A stretch of DNA of 17,454 nt from Anaerolineales bacterium UBA4823 (GTDB lineage Bacteria; Chloroflexota; Anaerolineae; Anaerolineales; UBA4823), in the NCBI GenBank assembly GCA_002402275.1, contig DHFN01000262.1, forward strand, positions 1 to 17,454, read 5' to 3'. This document shows, one piece after another, positions 1-6,879 of this stretch. Numbering within the stretch: position 1 is the first letter of the stretch; the number at the start of each line of letters is the position of its first letter. The notes below the pieces were generated by a model. It did not search any database. It saw only the letters and a list, made by a program, of their open reading frames with translations, and was not told where the DNA came from. Position numbers and translations under genes: made by a program.

Positions 1-170
1 CTGGAAAAGAAAAACAACATCGCCAAAACTTTATCACGAAGATACGGATGCGGTTCATTAAGCGCTCGTTTGCGCTTCAAATCAAATGCAACATCGAGAA
101 CCGTCTCGACTTCTTCTTTGCTGAAGTCTAGATCTCCAATTAAATCTCTGCCATGTAAATCTGTCTGCAT
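1..170 (-). CDS. Ornithine carbamoyltransferase-like enzyme, N-terminal 56 residues (cut by left edge)
   Basis: This is the 5' part of a gene running off the left edge. It starts at ATG 168-170 behind a good Shine-Dalgarno (GGAGG at about 176-180 read on the minus strand). The visible peptide begins MQTDLHGRDL and continues through a helix (FSKEEVETVLDVA, about residues 16-28) to DKVLAMLFFFS, residues 46-56. That layout is the carbamoyl-phosphate domain of the aspartate/ornithine carbamoyltransferase family, and the sequence stops just where the carbamoyl-phosphate-binding S-x-R-T-R loop should follow. The N-terminus resembles ornithine carbamoyltransferase and YgeW-type proteins more than PyrB. 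It lies 31 bp downstream of another carbamoyltransferase and is the last visible gene of the operon. Family is fairly sure; substrate is unknown because the binding half lies outside the window. Confidence 0.75.
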   Translation of the reverse strand, partial: MQTDLHGRDLIGDLDFSKEEVETVLDVAFDLKRKRALNEPHPYLRDKVLAMLFFFS

Positions 171-201
171 ACTTTCCTCCAGTTAAAAAACATTCTATCT
201 T

Positions 202-1155
202 TTATTCCATAGCGCCTAATACCAATGCCAGCAATGCCATACGCATGACCACTCCATTGAACGCCTCTTGCCAATAACGTGACCAGCGGGTGATGTCCAC
301 ATCCGGTGGAATCTCATCCATGCGGGGCAGTGAATGAAGCAGAATCGCATCGGGTTTCCCCTTAGTAGCTAGAAGCTCTCGGGTAATCTTGTAATTGGCA
401 GGGGTAAGATCAACACTTCCAGTTCGTTCATCGCGAGATTTAGTGTAATCCGGTTGGACAACCGGTTCAACCAGGATTACATCCGCAGTCGAGATCGCCT
501 GTTCGACATGCTCTGCCTCTTTGAAATCCAAGCTATACTGTTTCAATTCTTCTTTAAATGGCTCGGTTAATCGCATTTCCGGAGGTGCAACAAAGGTGAT
601 TGGGCAATCAAATTGAGTTAACCCATAAGCCAGTGAGTGCATCGTGCGCATCCGCATATCCCCAACCGCTAACCAATTTAATCCATCAATCCGACCCTTT
701 TCGCGCAACACTGTATATAGATCGGTTAAGATTTGGGTTGGATGTTCTCCCCAACCATCCCCACCATTGATTACCGGAATAGAAGCCCATTTCGCCGCTT
801 CATGCGGTGCACCTTGCTGGAAATGGCGCATCACAATCACATCCCCATAGAATTCGAGCATTTTAACCGTGTCTTTGATTGATTCTTGATAAAAGTCGCC
901 AGCCCGGGTCATCTTTGGATCCGCAAAACCAACTACATGGCCGCCAAGACGGTGCATGGCAGCCTCGTGAGCCAGTCGGGTTCGCGTTGAAGGCTGATAG
1001 AAAGCAGTAACCAAGGTCTTTTCTTTGAGCATATCCGCATTTCTACGACTACGCGCAATCGGTTCCAATTCTGCTGCGACATCAAAAACATGAAAAAACT
1101 CATTTCGTTCAAAATCTTTGAGTGACAAAATGTCACGACCCATAAAACTACGCAT
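202..1155 (-). CDS. Aspartate carbamoyltransferase-like enzyme with atypical substrate site
   Basis: A 317-residue protein of catalytic ATCase length. Transcarbamylases move a carbamoyl group between carbamoyl phosphate and an amine, in either direction. The carbamoyl-phosphate site is intact: STRTR at residues 56-60, Arg110 in VIVMRH, HPTQ at 138-141 and HSLPRMDEI at 274-282. The second-substrate side is not canonical. E. coli PyrB has T-R-V-Q (Arg229/Gln231) after the ADV strand, while here ADVILVEPVVQ (224-234) puts Glu-Pro at that place. The 80s loop reads KMTRAGDFYQES rather than the usual K-G-E-T pattern, and HPLPR has become HSLPR. No pyr genes are nearby; the neighbours are a purine deaminase and a GntR regulator. 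I therefore read it as a catabolic or salvage transcarbamylase rather than housekeeping PyrB, as an inference. Start ATG 1155 has AAGGAG upstream with 8 nt spacing. Confidence 0.8.
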   Translation of the reverse strand: MRSFMGRDILSLKDFERNEFFHVFDVAAELEPIARSRRNADMLKEKTLVTAFYQPSTRTRLAHEAAMHRLGGHVVGFADPKMTRAGDFYQESIKDTVKMLEFYGDVIVMRHFQQGAPHEAAKWASIPVINGGDGWGEHPTQILTDLYTVLREKGRIDGLNWLAVGDMRMRTMHSLAYGLTQFDCPITFVAPPEMRLTEPFKEELKQYSLDFKEAEHVEQAISTADVILVEPVVQPDYTKSRDERTGSVDLTPANYKITRELLATKGKPDAILLHSLPRMDEIPPDVDITRWSRYWQEAFNGVVMRMALLALVLGAME

Positions 1156-1191
1156 TTTTTCGCTCCTTCATAAGTAATATATTTATTATTG

Positions 1192-1914
1192 TTATTGCCC
1201 TACTCTCCGAATGACATGAAAACGGAAATAGCCGGGCAGAAAATAACTAAAAGAATAATCAATCACTTTACCAGAGATAGTAAATAGCCAAGCAGTAAAC
1301 ATCAAGAGCGCATCCCCGCGTTGGATGCCGAAAATTTTAGCCAACTCTGAGTTCGCTTGGATGGTATTGATTTCACAACGAGAAACCTTTAAAGGCGGAT
1401 TTCCTCGTTTAAGAAATAAGTCAAGGATAGAACCCCCAAACTCGGTTGTTAAATCATGATCGCTTAGAAGCTCATCCGGTAAAATGTCAATGAGATATGC
1501 AACCGCTTTTCCTTCTGCCAGGATAGCTCTAGAAACTTGGAGAACCTTATTTTCTTTTTCTAAACCGATTTCTTTCACCTCCTGAGGCTGGGCTTTTCTC
1601 CTTTGAATTTGAAAATCTCCCATACTTACTTTAAGGCCAATTCTCTGGGCTAGGGTTTCAATACTCTCAAGCACTTCTAGACCACTTTCAATTACCGCGG
1701 GGGGCTGCATGATAAATGTACCCGAACCCTGTCTTCTAAAAATTAACCCTTGAGTCTCAAAGGTTCGCATCGCTTCCCGCAAAGTCGCCCGGGAAACCCC
1801 CAATTGCTTCGCCAAGATCGGCTCAGAGGGTAACTTATCTCCGGGATTCATACCTTTTATCAGCTCAGTCAAATTATCCTGAATATTTTGTGCTGAAGTG
1901 TTTTTATCTTTCAT
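1192..1914 (-). CDS. GntR-family transcriptional regulator, HutC type (UTRA domain)
   Basis: A ligand-responsive repressor type. The N-terminal winged helix is clear: GDKLPSEPILAKQLGVSRAT, then LREAMRTFETQGLIFRRQGS, ending in the G-S-G-T-F wing. The rest, from about residue 80, is an effector-binding UTRA-like domain (EKENKVLQVSRAILAEGKAV, later GDALLMFTAWLF). I start it at ATG 1914 (MKDKNTSAQN, 240 aa). A TTG at 1938 would add eight residues, but GntR proteins normally begin only about 20 residues before the helix and neither start has a clear Shine-Dalgarno. It follows the deaminase gene by 26 bp and precedes the carbamoyltransferase genes, so it is cotranscribed with its likely targets. 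The paired TGTCTGACA palindromes at the operon promoter are its probable operators, giving autoregulation (inferred). Confidence 0.88.
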   Translation of the reverse strand: MKDKNTSAQNIQDNLTELIKGMNPGDKLPSEPILAKQLGVSRATLREAMRTFETQGLIFRRQGSGTFIMQPPAVIESGLEVLESIETLAQRIGLKVSMGDFQIQRRKAQPQEVKEIGLEKENKVLQVSRAILAEGKAVAYLIDILPDELLSDHDLTTEFGGSILDLFLKRGNPPLKVSRCEINTIQANSELAKIFGIQRGDALLMFTAWLFTISGKVIDYSFSYFLPGYFRFHVIRRVGQ

Positions 1915-1940
1915 ACTAAAATGGCTGATGTAATGCAAGA

Positions 1941-3329
1941 TTAAGATAGGGAGAGCAACTTTTTGGCAGCCTGGTTATGTTGCTCGATTAATCGGTGCTC
2001 ATCTAAGTTTACCAATTGCCTTTCTTTCACCACTGGCTTTCCACCAACATAGTTATAATCCACTCGAACGGGAGAACAGAAAACAACCGCGGCTACTGGA
2101 TCATGCAATGCCCCTCCATACTCCAGTAGATTCAACTTTATGGCGATAAAATCTGCCGACTTACCAACCTCCAAAGATCCTATATCGTCTCGCCCTAATA
2201 CAGCAGCTCCCCCACGCGTTGCCAACCTTAAAGCTTGCCGGGCAGTCATTAATGGAGGTGTAGCGTTGCCTGATAAAGACGCACCATCTAAACCTGCTTT
2301 TAGGCGAGCCACTAGCATGGCTTGGCGTACCTCTTCGAGCAAATTCGAGCCGTCATTGCTCGCCGAACCATCCACTCCAATTCCAACTTTGACGTTCTTT
2401 TCCAACATTTTCATAATCGGGGCAATCCCGGAGGCGAGGCGCATGTTAGAGGTGGGGCAATGAGCCACACCACAACCATTTTGACGATATACTTCTATTT
2501 CTTCATCCCTCACGTGAACCGAATGAGCAAACCAAACATCCTCCCCAATCCAATCCACCGATTTCATATAGTCTACTGGGCGATAGCTAAACTGCTCAAT
2601 GCAAAATTCTTCCTCATCTTTTGTTTCAGCTAAATGAGTATGTAAGCGGACATGATATTGACGGGCTAATTTGGCGGACTGGCGCATGAGTTCACTCGTG
2701 ACACTAAAGGGTGAACATGGTGCTAAGACGATCTGGACCATTGATCCAGGTTGTGGATCATGGTAAGCTTCGATAAGGCGTTGCGAATCTTTAAGGATGA
2801 ATTCCTCTTTTTCGACAACCCGATCAGGTGGTAATCCTCCCTGACTCTCTCCAAGGCTCATCGAACCGCGTGAAGCATGCAAGCGTAGCCCAACTTCTTC
2901 TGCTGCTTGGATTTCATCGTCTAACCGTGAACCATTAGGAAACAAATAAAGATGATCCGATGCAGTAGTGCAGCCTGAAAGAGCTAATTCGGATAAGGCT
3001 GTTTTAGTTGAGATTTGAATATCTTCTGGAGTTAGGTTTGCCCAGATTGGGTAAAGGGTTTTCAACCAGGTAAATAAATTCCCATTTTGGGCATTGGGAA
3101 CAACTCGGGTTAAAGTTTGATAAAAATGATGGTGAGTGTTTATTAAACCAGGAAAAAGGATATAACCATCTAAATTAAGGTTTTCATCAGCATTTTGAGG
3201 CAGTAAATCACTTTTCCCGACTGCGATAATAACACCATCTTTTATATAAAGTCCCCCATCCACAATTTCTGTCCCTTGGTTATCCATCGTTGCCATTAGC
3301 GTTGCGTGGTGAACAAGTAAAGTTGACAT
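1941..3329 (-). CDS. 8-oxoguanine deaminase-type amidohydrolase (SsnA/AtzA-TrzN relative)
   Basis: A 462-residue metal-dependent amidohydrolase that deaminates purine- or triazine-like rings. The metal ligands are in place: THHHF at 65-69 (H-x-H), HTHLAE at 230-235, WFAHS with His269, and GVDGSASND with Asp320. The stretch after the first motif (HHHFYQTLTRVVPNAQNGNL, then FTWLKTLYPIWANLTPEDI, about 66-104) and VAHCPTSNMRLASGI (288-302) closely match the subgroup containing characterised 8-oxoguanine deaminase (8-oxoguanine to urate plus ammonia), which databases often mislabel as hydroxyatrazine ethylaminohydrolase. It is cytosolic, with no signal peptide. It is the first gene of the operon, ATG 3329 lying about 29 nt below the predicted transcription start, with AAAGG 5-9 nt upstream. 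Alternatives are guanine, cytosine or other ring deaminase activity. Confidence 0.82.
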   Translation of the reverse strand: MSTLLVHHATLMATMDNQGTEIVDGGLYIKDGVIIAVGKSDLLPQNADENLNLDGYILFPGLINTHHHFYQTLTRVVPNAQNGNLFTWLKTLYPIWANLTPEDIQISTKTALSELALSGCTTASDHLYLFPNGSRLDDEIQAAEEVGLRLHASRGSMSLGESQGGLPPDRVVEKEEFILKDSQRLIEAYHDPQPGSMVQIVLAPCSPFSVTSELMRQSAKLARQYHVRLHTHLAETKDEEEFCIEQFSYRPVDYMKSVDWIGEDVWFAHSVHVRDEEIEVYRQNGCGVAHCPTSNMRLASGIAPIMKMLEKNVKVGIGVDGSASNDGSNLLEEVRQAMLVARLKAGLDGASLSGNATPPLMTARQALRLATRGGAAVLGRDDIGSLEVGKSADFIAIKLNLLEYGGALHDPVAAVVFCSPVRVDYNYVGGKPVVKERQLVNLDEHRLIEQHNQAAKKLLSLS

Positions 3330-3349
3330 AATCCTTTTACCCTTTGAAA

Positions 3350-3360
3350 TTGTCTGACAA
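3350..3360. promoter_or_regulatory. Palindromic operator candidate, promoter-proximal copy
   Basis: TTGTCTGACAA is a perfect 11-bp palindrome about a central T. It fits the general GntR pattern of GT and AC half-sites (TNGTNNNACNA). It covers the predicted transcription start of the deaminase operon, so binding here would block initiation. The link to the operon's own GntR protein is inferred. Confidence 0.6.
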
Positions 3361-3364
3361 ATTA

Positions 3365-3393
3365 AGTTTACCAGAATTCCAAATAAATGTCAA
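3365..3393 (-). promoter_or_regulatory. Sigma70-type promoter of the deaminase/carbamoyltransferase operon
   Basis: Read on the minus strand, a perfect -35 box TTGACA (3388-3393) is followed by exactly 17 bp and a -10 box TAAACT (3365-3370, 4 of 6). The predicted start is near 3358, giving a leader of about 29 nt. It lies between the folD terminator and the deaminase start codon and is flanked on both sides by the TGTCTGACA palindromes. Confidence 0.65.
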
Positions 3394-3406
3394 ATGTCTG
3401 ACAATT
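3392..3406. promoter_or_regulatory. Palindromic operator candidate, upstream copy
   Basis: The 9-bp palindrome TGTCTGACA (3395-3403) repeats the core of the site at 3350-3360. It extends to AA...TT on the outer edges after one mismatch. It sits 1 bp upstream of the -35 box. Centre-to-centre distance to the other copy is 44 bp, about four helical turns, which would allow two dimers on one face of the DNA. Confidence 0.55.
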
Positions 3407-3422
3407 AAAATCCAGCGACAAA

Positions 3423-3449
3423 AAGAAGCCGTAATCTGTACGGCTTCTT
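3423..3449 (-). terminator. Intrinsic terminator of folD
   Basis: AAGAAGCCGT (3423-3432) pairs perfectly with ACGGCTTCTT (3440-3449) across a 7-nt loop. On the minus strand the stem runs straight into TTTTTG, a short U tract. It lies 39 nt after the folD stop and separates folD from the operon promoter below it. Confidence 0.8.
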
Positions 3450-3488
3450 AGGCAATCTGAACTAACTTTTCAAATTGGAGGATTGGGT

Positions 3489-4367
3489 TTAAGGGTTCTG
3501 TATTTGAGCTGCGCGTAAGGTGTTTTTCATCAACATGGCAATGGTCATCGGTCCAACCCCACCCGGAACGGGTGTAATCCATCCTGCCACTTCCTTCGCC
3601 TCTTCAAAATTGACATCGCCAACCAAACGATATCCCTTTGATTTTGTCGGATCGGGTTTGCTATTGATGCCAACATCAATGATGGCTGCTCCAGGTTTAA
3701 TCCAATCCCCCCGCACCATTTCAGTTTTACCGATTGCAGCGATTAATATATCAGCCTGACGAACTACACCAGGGATATCCCGCGTATGCGAGTGACAAAC
3801 GGTAACTGTCGCATTCTTCCCAATGAGAAGTAACGCGGCAGGCATTCCGACAATATTCGATCTACCTAACACGACTGCATTTGCCCCATCGATCTTAACC
3901 CCAGCTTGTTCCAATAAATAAATACACCCATAAGGAGTGCAGGGAACAAAGAGTGGATCACGGCCTTTTTGAGCCAGACGACCGATATTAATCGGGTGAA
4001 ATCCATCTACATCTTTCTCGATCGCAATGGTTTGTAAAACCTTTTCCTCATCCAAATGAGAGGGTAAAGGTAATTGAACTAAAATCCCATTGACTTTCGG
4101 GTCATCACTCAGTTTTTTAACCAATTCCTCCACTTCTTTCTGGCTCGCATCAGCAGGTAATTGATGACCATAAGATTCGATCCCTAATTCTGCGCAGGCT
4201 TTTTGTTTTGAGCGCACATATGTTGCTGAATCGACTCTGTCCCCAACTAAAACCGTTGCCAAGCCCGGACGGGGTTTCCCAGCGGCTACCATCTTGGCGA
4301 TCTCTTCAGCAACTTCTTTGCGGACATTTTCAGCAATTACTTTTCCATCAATTAATTGAGCGGTCAT
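3489..4367 (-). CDS. folD: Bifunctional methylenetetrahydrofolate dehydrogenase/cyclohydrolase
   Basis: FolD interconverts 5,10-methylene-, methenyl- and 10-formyl-tetrahydrofolate in cytosolic one-carbon metabolism, using NADP(H). I place the start at ATG 4365-4367 (MTAQLIDGKV, 292 aa), because TAAGGAG lies 6 nt upstream of it but directly abuts the ATG two codons earlier. With this start the catalytic pair in TYVRSKQKAC falls at Tyr50 and Lys54, as in E. coli FolD. Other signature stretches are VNGILVQLPLPSHLDEEKV, EKDVDGFHPINIGRL (active-site Asp), the nucleotide-binding VVLGRSNIVGMPAA, and PVPGGVGPMTIAML near the C-terminus. It is monocistronic: its own promoter on one side, divergent from glnS, and a terminator on the other. 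Identity is secure. Confidence 0.97.
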   Translation of the reverse strand: MTAQLIDGKVIAENVRKEVAEEIAKMVAAGKPRPGLATVLVGDRVDSATYVRSKQKACAELGIESYGHQLPADASQKEVEELVKKLSDDPKVNGILVQLPLPSHLDEEKVLQTIAIEKDVDGFHPINIGRLAQKGRDPLFVPCTPYGCIYLLEQAGVKIDGANAVVLGRSNIVGMPAALLLIGKNATVTVCHSHTRDIPGVVRQADILIAAIGKTEMVRGDWIKPGAAIIDVGINSKPDPTKSKGYRLVGDVNFEEAKEVAGWITPVPGGVGPMTIAMLMKNTLRAAQIQNP

Positions 4368-4420
4368 AAACATCTCCTTATAATATATATTTTATCAACA
4401 CTTAAATATCTTTTTATTTT

Positions 4421-4449
4421 ATTATCCCCAAAAATAACCTTTTTTGCAA
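4421..4449 (-). promoter_or_regulatory. Probable folD promoter
   Basis: On the minus strand, TTGCAA (4444-4449, 4 of 6 to TTGACA) and GATAAT (4421-4426, 5 of 6 to TATAAT) are 17 bp apart. They sit about 55 nt above the folD start, inside the AT-rich divergent intergenic region shared with glnS. The region is AT-rich enough that a chance match is possible. Confidence 0.4.
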
Positions 4450-4469
4450 TAGACAAATGTCATTATATA

Positions 4470-4498
4470 TTGATAAATCATTCTTGCTATTATATAAT
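4470..4498 (+). promoter_or_regulatory. glnS promoter
   Basis: TTGATA (4470-4475) and a consensus TATAAT (4493-4498) are separated by exactly 17 bp. The predicted start near 4505 gives a leader of about 25 nt ending in the GGAGTGAG ribosome site. The leader is too short for a T-box or any other tRNA-sensing riboswitch. Confidence 0.7.
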
Positions 4499-4529
4499 GA
4501 AAAAATACTATTTCAACGGAGTGAGATAA

Positions 4530-6233
4530 ATGCCAGATTCTGAGAACCCTGTTGCAGCCGATTTTATCCGTACATTAATCCGGAAAGATAATGAAACCAA
4601 CCGCTTTGGCGGGCGAGTTCATACTCGCTTTCCTCCTGAACCAAATGGCTACCTTCATATTGGACATGCAAAATCAATCGTTCTCAATTTTGGTATCGCG
4701 GAAGAGTTCGATGGTCTATGTAACTTGCGCTTTGATGATACAAATCCAAGCAAAGAAGATACCGAATATATTGAGTCAATCATCGAGGATGTCCATTGGC
4801 TAGGCTACGATTGGGGCAATCGTCTTTTTCATGCCTCAGATTATTTTGATCAACTTTATGAATATGCGGTCCAGCTGATTAAATTAGGGAAAGCGTATGT
4901 TGATGATCTCTCTGCGGAAGAATTACGGCAACAACGTGGAACACTCACTGAACCGGGAATAGAAAGCCCATATCGCAACCGCTCTGTTTCAGAAAACCTC
5001 GATTTATTTCAGAAAATGCGTTCTGGAGAGTTCCCCGATGGTTCACGAACATTACGGGCAAAGATTGATATGAAATCTCCTAATTTAAATATGCGCGATC
5101 CAGTAATGTATCGAATTAAAAAAGAAAGTCATCCGCACACTGGGGATAAATGGTGTATCTATCCCATGTACGACTATACGCATTGTGTTTCGGATTCAAT
5201 CGAGCTCATCACCCATTCTATCTGTACATTAGAATTTGAAGATCATCGTCCTTTATACGATTGGTTCCTTGATCAACTTAACCTCTATCACCCCCAACAA
5301 ATCGAGTTCGCTCGTCTCAATCTCTCCTACACCATCATGAGCAAACGGAAATTATTACAACTTGTAAAAGAAAGATACGTCTCCGGTTGGGACGATCCGC
5401 GTATGCCTACGATCTCAGGGCTACGCCGCCGAGGAGTGACACCTGAATCAATCCGAACTTTCTGTGATCGAATTGGAGTTGCTAAAAACGACAGCACAGT
5501 TGATATTGCCCTCTTAGAATTCTGTATTCGGGAAGATCTCAATAAAAGGGCAGTGCGGGTAATGGGTGTTTTAAATCCACTCAAAGTGACTCTGACAAAT
5601 TACCCAGAAAACCAGGTTGAATATATGGAATGTATCAATAATCCTGAAGATGAGAGCATGGGTACTCGTCTAGTGCCTTTTTGCCGTGAACTCTATATAG
5701 ATTATGATGATTTCCGAGAAATTCCACCTTCAAAATTTTATCGCTTATCGCCAGGCCGCGAAGTACGATTACGCTATGGTTATTTCATCCGCTGTCAAGA
5801 AATTGTCAAGGATGAGAAAGGCAATATTATAGAACTGCGCTGTACTTATGATCCTGAAACGCGCGGAGGATTCGCCCCAGATGGACGGAAGGTTCAAGCA
5901 ACCATTCATTGGGTTTCAGCCCAACATGCACTGAATGCAGAAGTACGCTTATACGACCGGTTATTCAATATTCCAAACCCATTAGGAGAAAATGAGAATA
6001 CCCAATTCACTGATTTTATTAATCCTAATTCGCTTACAATACTACAAAATTGCAAAGTGGAACCAAGCTTACAGTCTGCAAAGCCTACTGAACGCTTTCA
6101 GTTTGAACGGGTTGGTTATTTCTGTATAGATAGTAGAGATTCTCGCCCTGACTGTTTGGTGTTTAATCGCACCGTTACCCTAAAAGACATTTGGGCAAAG
6201 ATAGAAGCGTCTCTAAATCAGAAAAAAAGTTAA
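4530..6233 (+). CDS. glnS: Glutamine-tRNA ligase (GlnRS)
   Basis: This cytosolic class I enzyme charges tRNA-Gln with glutamine. Its 567 residues match bacterial GlnRS. The class I signatures are PPEPNG (35-40) followed by HIGH (43-46), and MSKRK from residue 270 (TIMSKRKL). FDDTNPSKEDTEYIESI and DPRMPTISGLRRRGVTPESI are typical of GlnRS rather than GluRS. The C-terminal part, from about residue 340, is the anticodon-binding beta-barrel region. GlnRS is a late arrival in bacteria, and many lineages instead use mischarging plus an amidotransferase, so its presence next to a tRNA-Gln gene is informative. It starts at ATG 4530 behind GGAGTG, under its own promoter and divergent from folD. A small secreted-protein gene follows after 10 bp. 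Confidence 0.97.
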   Translation: MPDSENPVAADFIRTLIRKDNETNRFGGRVHTRFPPEPNGYLHIGHAKSIVLNFGIAEEFDGLCNLRFDDTNPSKEDTEYIESIIEDVHWLGYDWGNRLFHASDYFDQLYEYAVQLIKLGKAYVDDLSAEELRQQRGTLTEPGIESPYRNRSVSENLDLFQKMRSGEFPDGSRTLRAKIDMKSPNLNMRDPVMYRIKKESHPHTGDKWCIYPMYDYTHCVSDSIELITHSICTLEFEDHRPLYDWFLDQLNLYHPQQIEFARLNLSYTIMSKRKLLQLVKERYVSGWDDPRMPTISGLRRRGVTPESIRTFCDRIGVAKNDSTVDIALLEFCIREDLNKRAVRVMGVLNPLKVTLTNYPENQVEYMECINNPEDESMGTRLVPFCRELYIDYDDFREIPPSKFYRLSPGREVRLRYGYFIRCQEIVKDEKGNIIELRCTYDPETRGGFAPDGRKVQATIHWVSAQHALNAEVRLYDRLFNIPNPLGENENTQFTDFINPNSLTILQNCKVEPSLQSAKPTERFQFERVGYFCIDSRDSRPDCLVFNRTVTLKDIWAKIEASLNQKKS

Positions 6234-6243
6234 GGAGTTTCAT

Positions 6244-6852
6244 ATGTTAATGAATAAAAACAATCAGGTAAAACTCGCTGTGATTGGATTGGTTATCCTT
6301 CTCTTTCTAACCCAGATCGCAGCAACCCCAGCGCTCCAGTTAACCAGTTCTGCTCAAGCACAAACCTTTAGCACAAAGCAGGCAAATTTGAATGATAGCG
6401 GAACCGAGCTAAAAGACTGGTGGTTTCATTACTTTACAATCATCTATTCCCCTTATTCATGTCATGCTGGAGTTGCTGGGTGCTATGCAAATCCGGATTA
6501 TCATGTCAATTCCTGGCTGCAAAGTAAATCCAGTGTCAAAATCGAAAATAGCTGGGCAAATCCTGCACTTACTTTTTGGACAAAACATGACACTCGTCAT
6601 TATTTAACTTTCTGCTATGTAGAAGTCCGAGTAAATGGTCAAGCCCAATGGGATCGTTTAGCGGCATTCACAGGTAGTAAAGACTGGTATCAAAAGTCTG
6701 TGGATTTGAAACCTTATAGTGGTAAAGATATTTATATAAAGTTTTATTGTGAACCTAATCGGGGAGTTGACGAAAAATTACCGAATTACTATAATAAACA
6801 AATCCTGTATCTCCAGGATATTAAAGTAATACCCGATTCAACAGTTCAATAG
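6244..6852 (+). CDS. Secreted protein of unknown function
   Basis: I do not recognise this 202-residue protein. It has a clear Sec signal peptide: Lys5 and Lys10, a hydrophobic core LAVIGLVILLFLTQIAA (11-27), and a plausible signal peptidase I site after AQA (37-39). There is no lipobox Cys, so it should be released rather than anchored as a lipoprotein. The mature part has four cysteines (73, 80, 124, 169), probably two disulfides, and is rich in Trp and Tyr. The second half (LTFCYVEVRV..., WYQKSVDLKPYSGKDIYIKF, then YLQDIKVIP) alternates like a jelly-roll beta-sandwich of the kind found in adhesion or carbohydrate-binding modules. That is a fold guess only. It starts at ATG 6244, 6 nt after AAGGAG and 10 bp after glnS, so it is probably cotranscribed with glnS despite having no obvious functional link. 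Confidence 0.85.
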   Translation: MLMNKNNQVKLAVIGLVILLFLTQIAATPALQLTSSAQAQTFSTKQANLNDSGTELKDWWFHYFTIIYSPYSCHAGVAGCYANPDYHVNSWLQSKSSVKIENSWANPALTFWTKHDTRHYLTFCYVEVRVNGQAQWDRLAAFTGSKDWYQKSVDLKPYSGKDIYIKFYCEPNRGVDEKLPNYYNKQILYLQDIKVIPDSTVQ

Positions 6853-6879
6853 AGTCCCCACAATCCCATATATACTAAA

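Noticed and set aside
202..1155. Calling this gene pyrB
   Set aside because: Key aspartate-binding residues are not conserved and the neighbours are catabolic, so the symbol would overstate what the sequence shows.
1915..1938. TTG start at 1938 for the GntR gene
   Set aside because: It adds residues MHYISHFS, which are not typical of GntR N-termini, and has no Shine-Dalgarno. ATG 1914 gives the usual short lead into the winged helix.
2140..2633. Plus-strand open frames over the deaminase gene
   Set aside because: They are antisense shadows of a well-supported gene, have no ribosome sites and show no recognisable domain. The same applies to the other open frames antisense to folD, minD, mrdA, mreB and the dioxygenase.
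1941..3329. Hydroxydechloroatrazine ethylaminohydrolase or chlorohydrolase (atrazine degradation)
   Set aside because: This is a common automated label for the family. The HHHFYQTLTR and WLKTLYPIWANLTPEDI stretches fit the 8-oxoguanine deaminase subgroup, and no triazine genes are nearby.
4452..4461. Short inverted repeat GACAAATGTC next to the glnS promoter
   Set aside because: Only 4-bp arms in very AT-rich DNA, found once, and different from the TGTCTGACA operators; a chance match is likely.
4374..4529. T-box riboswitch ahead of glnS
   Set aside because: The leader after the TTGATA/TATAAT promoter is only about 25 nt. There is no specifier stem, no T-box sequence and no antiterminator.
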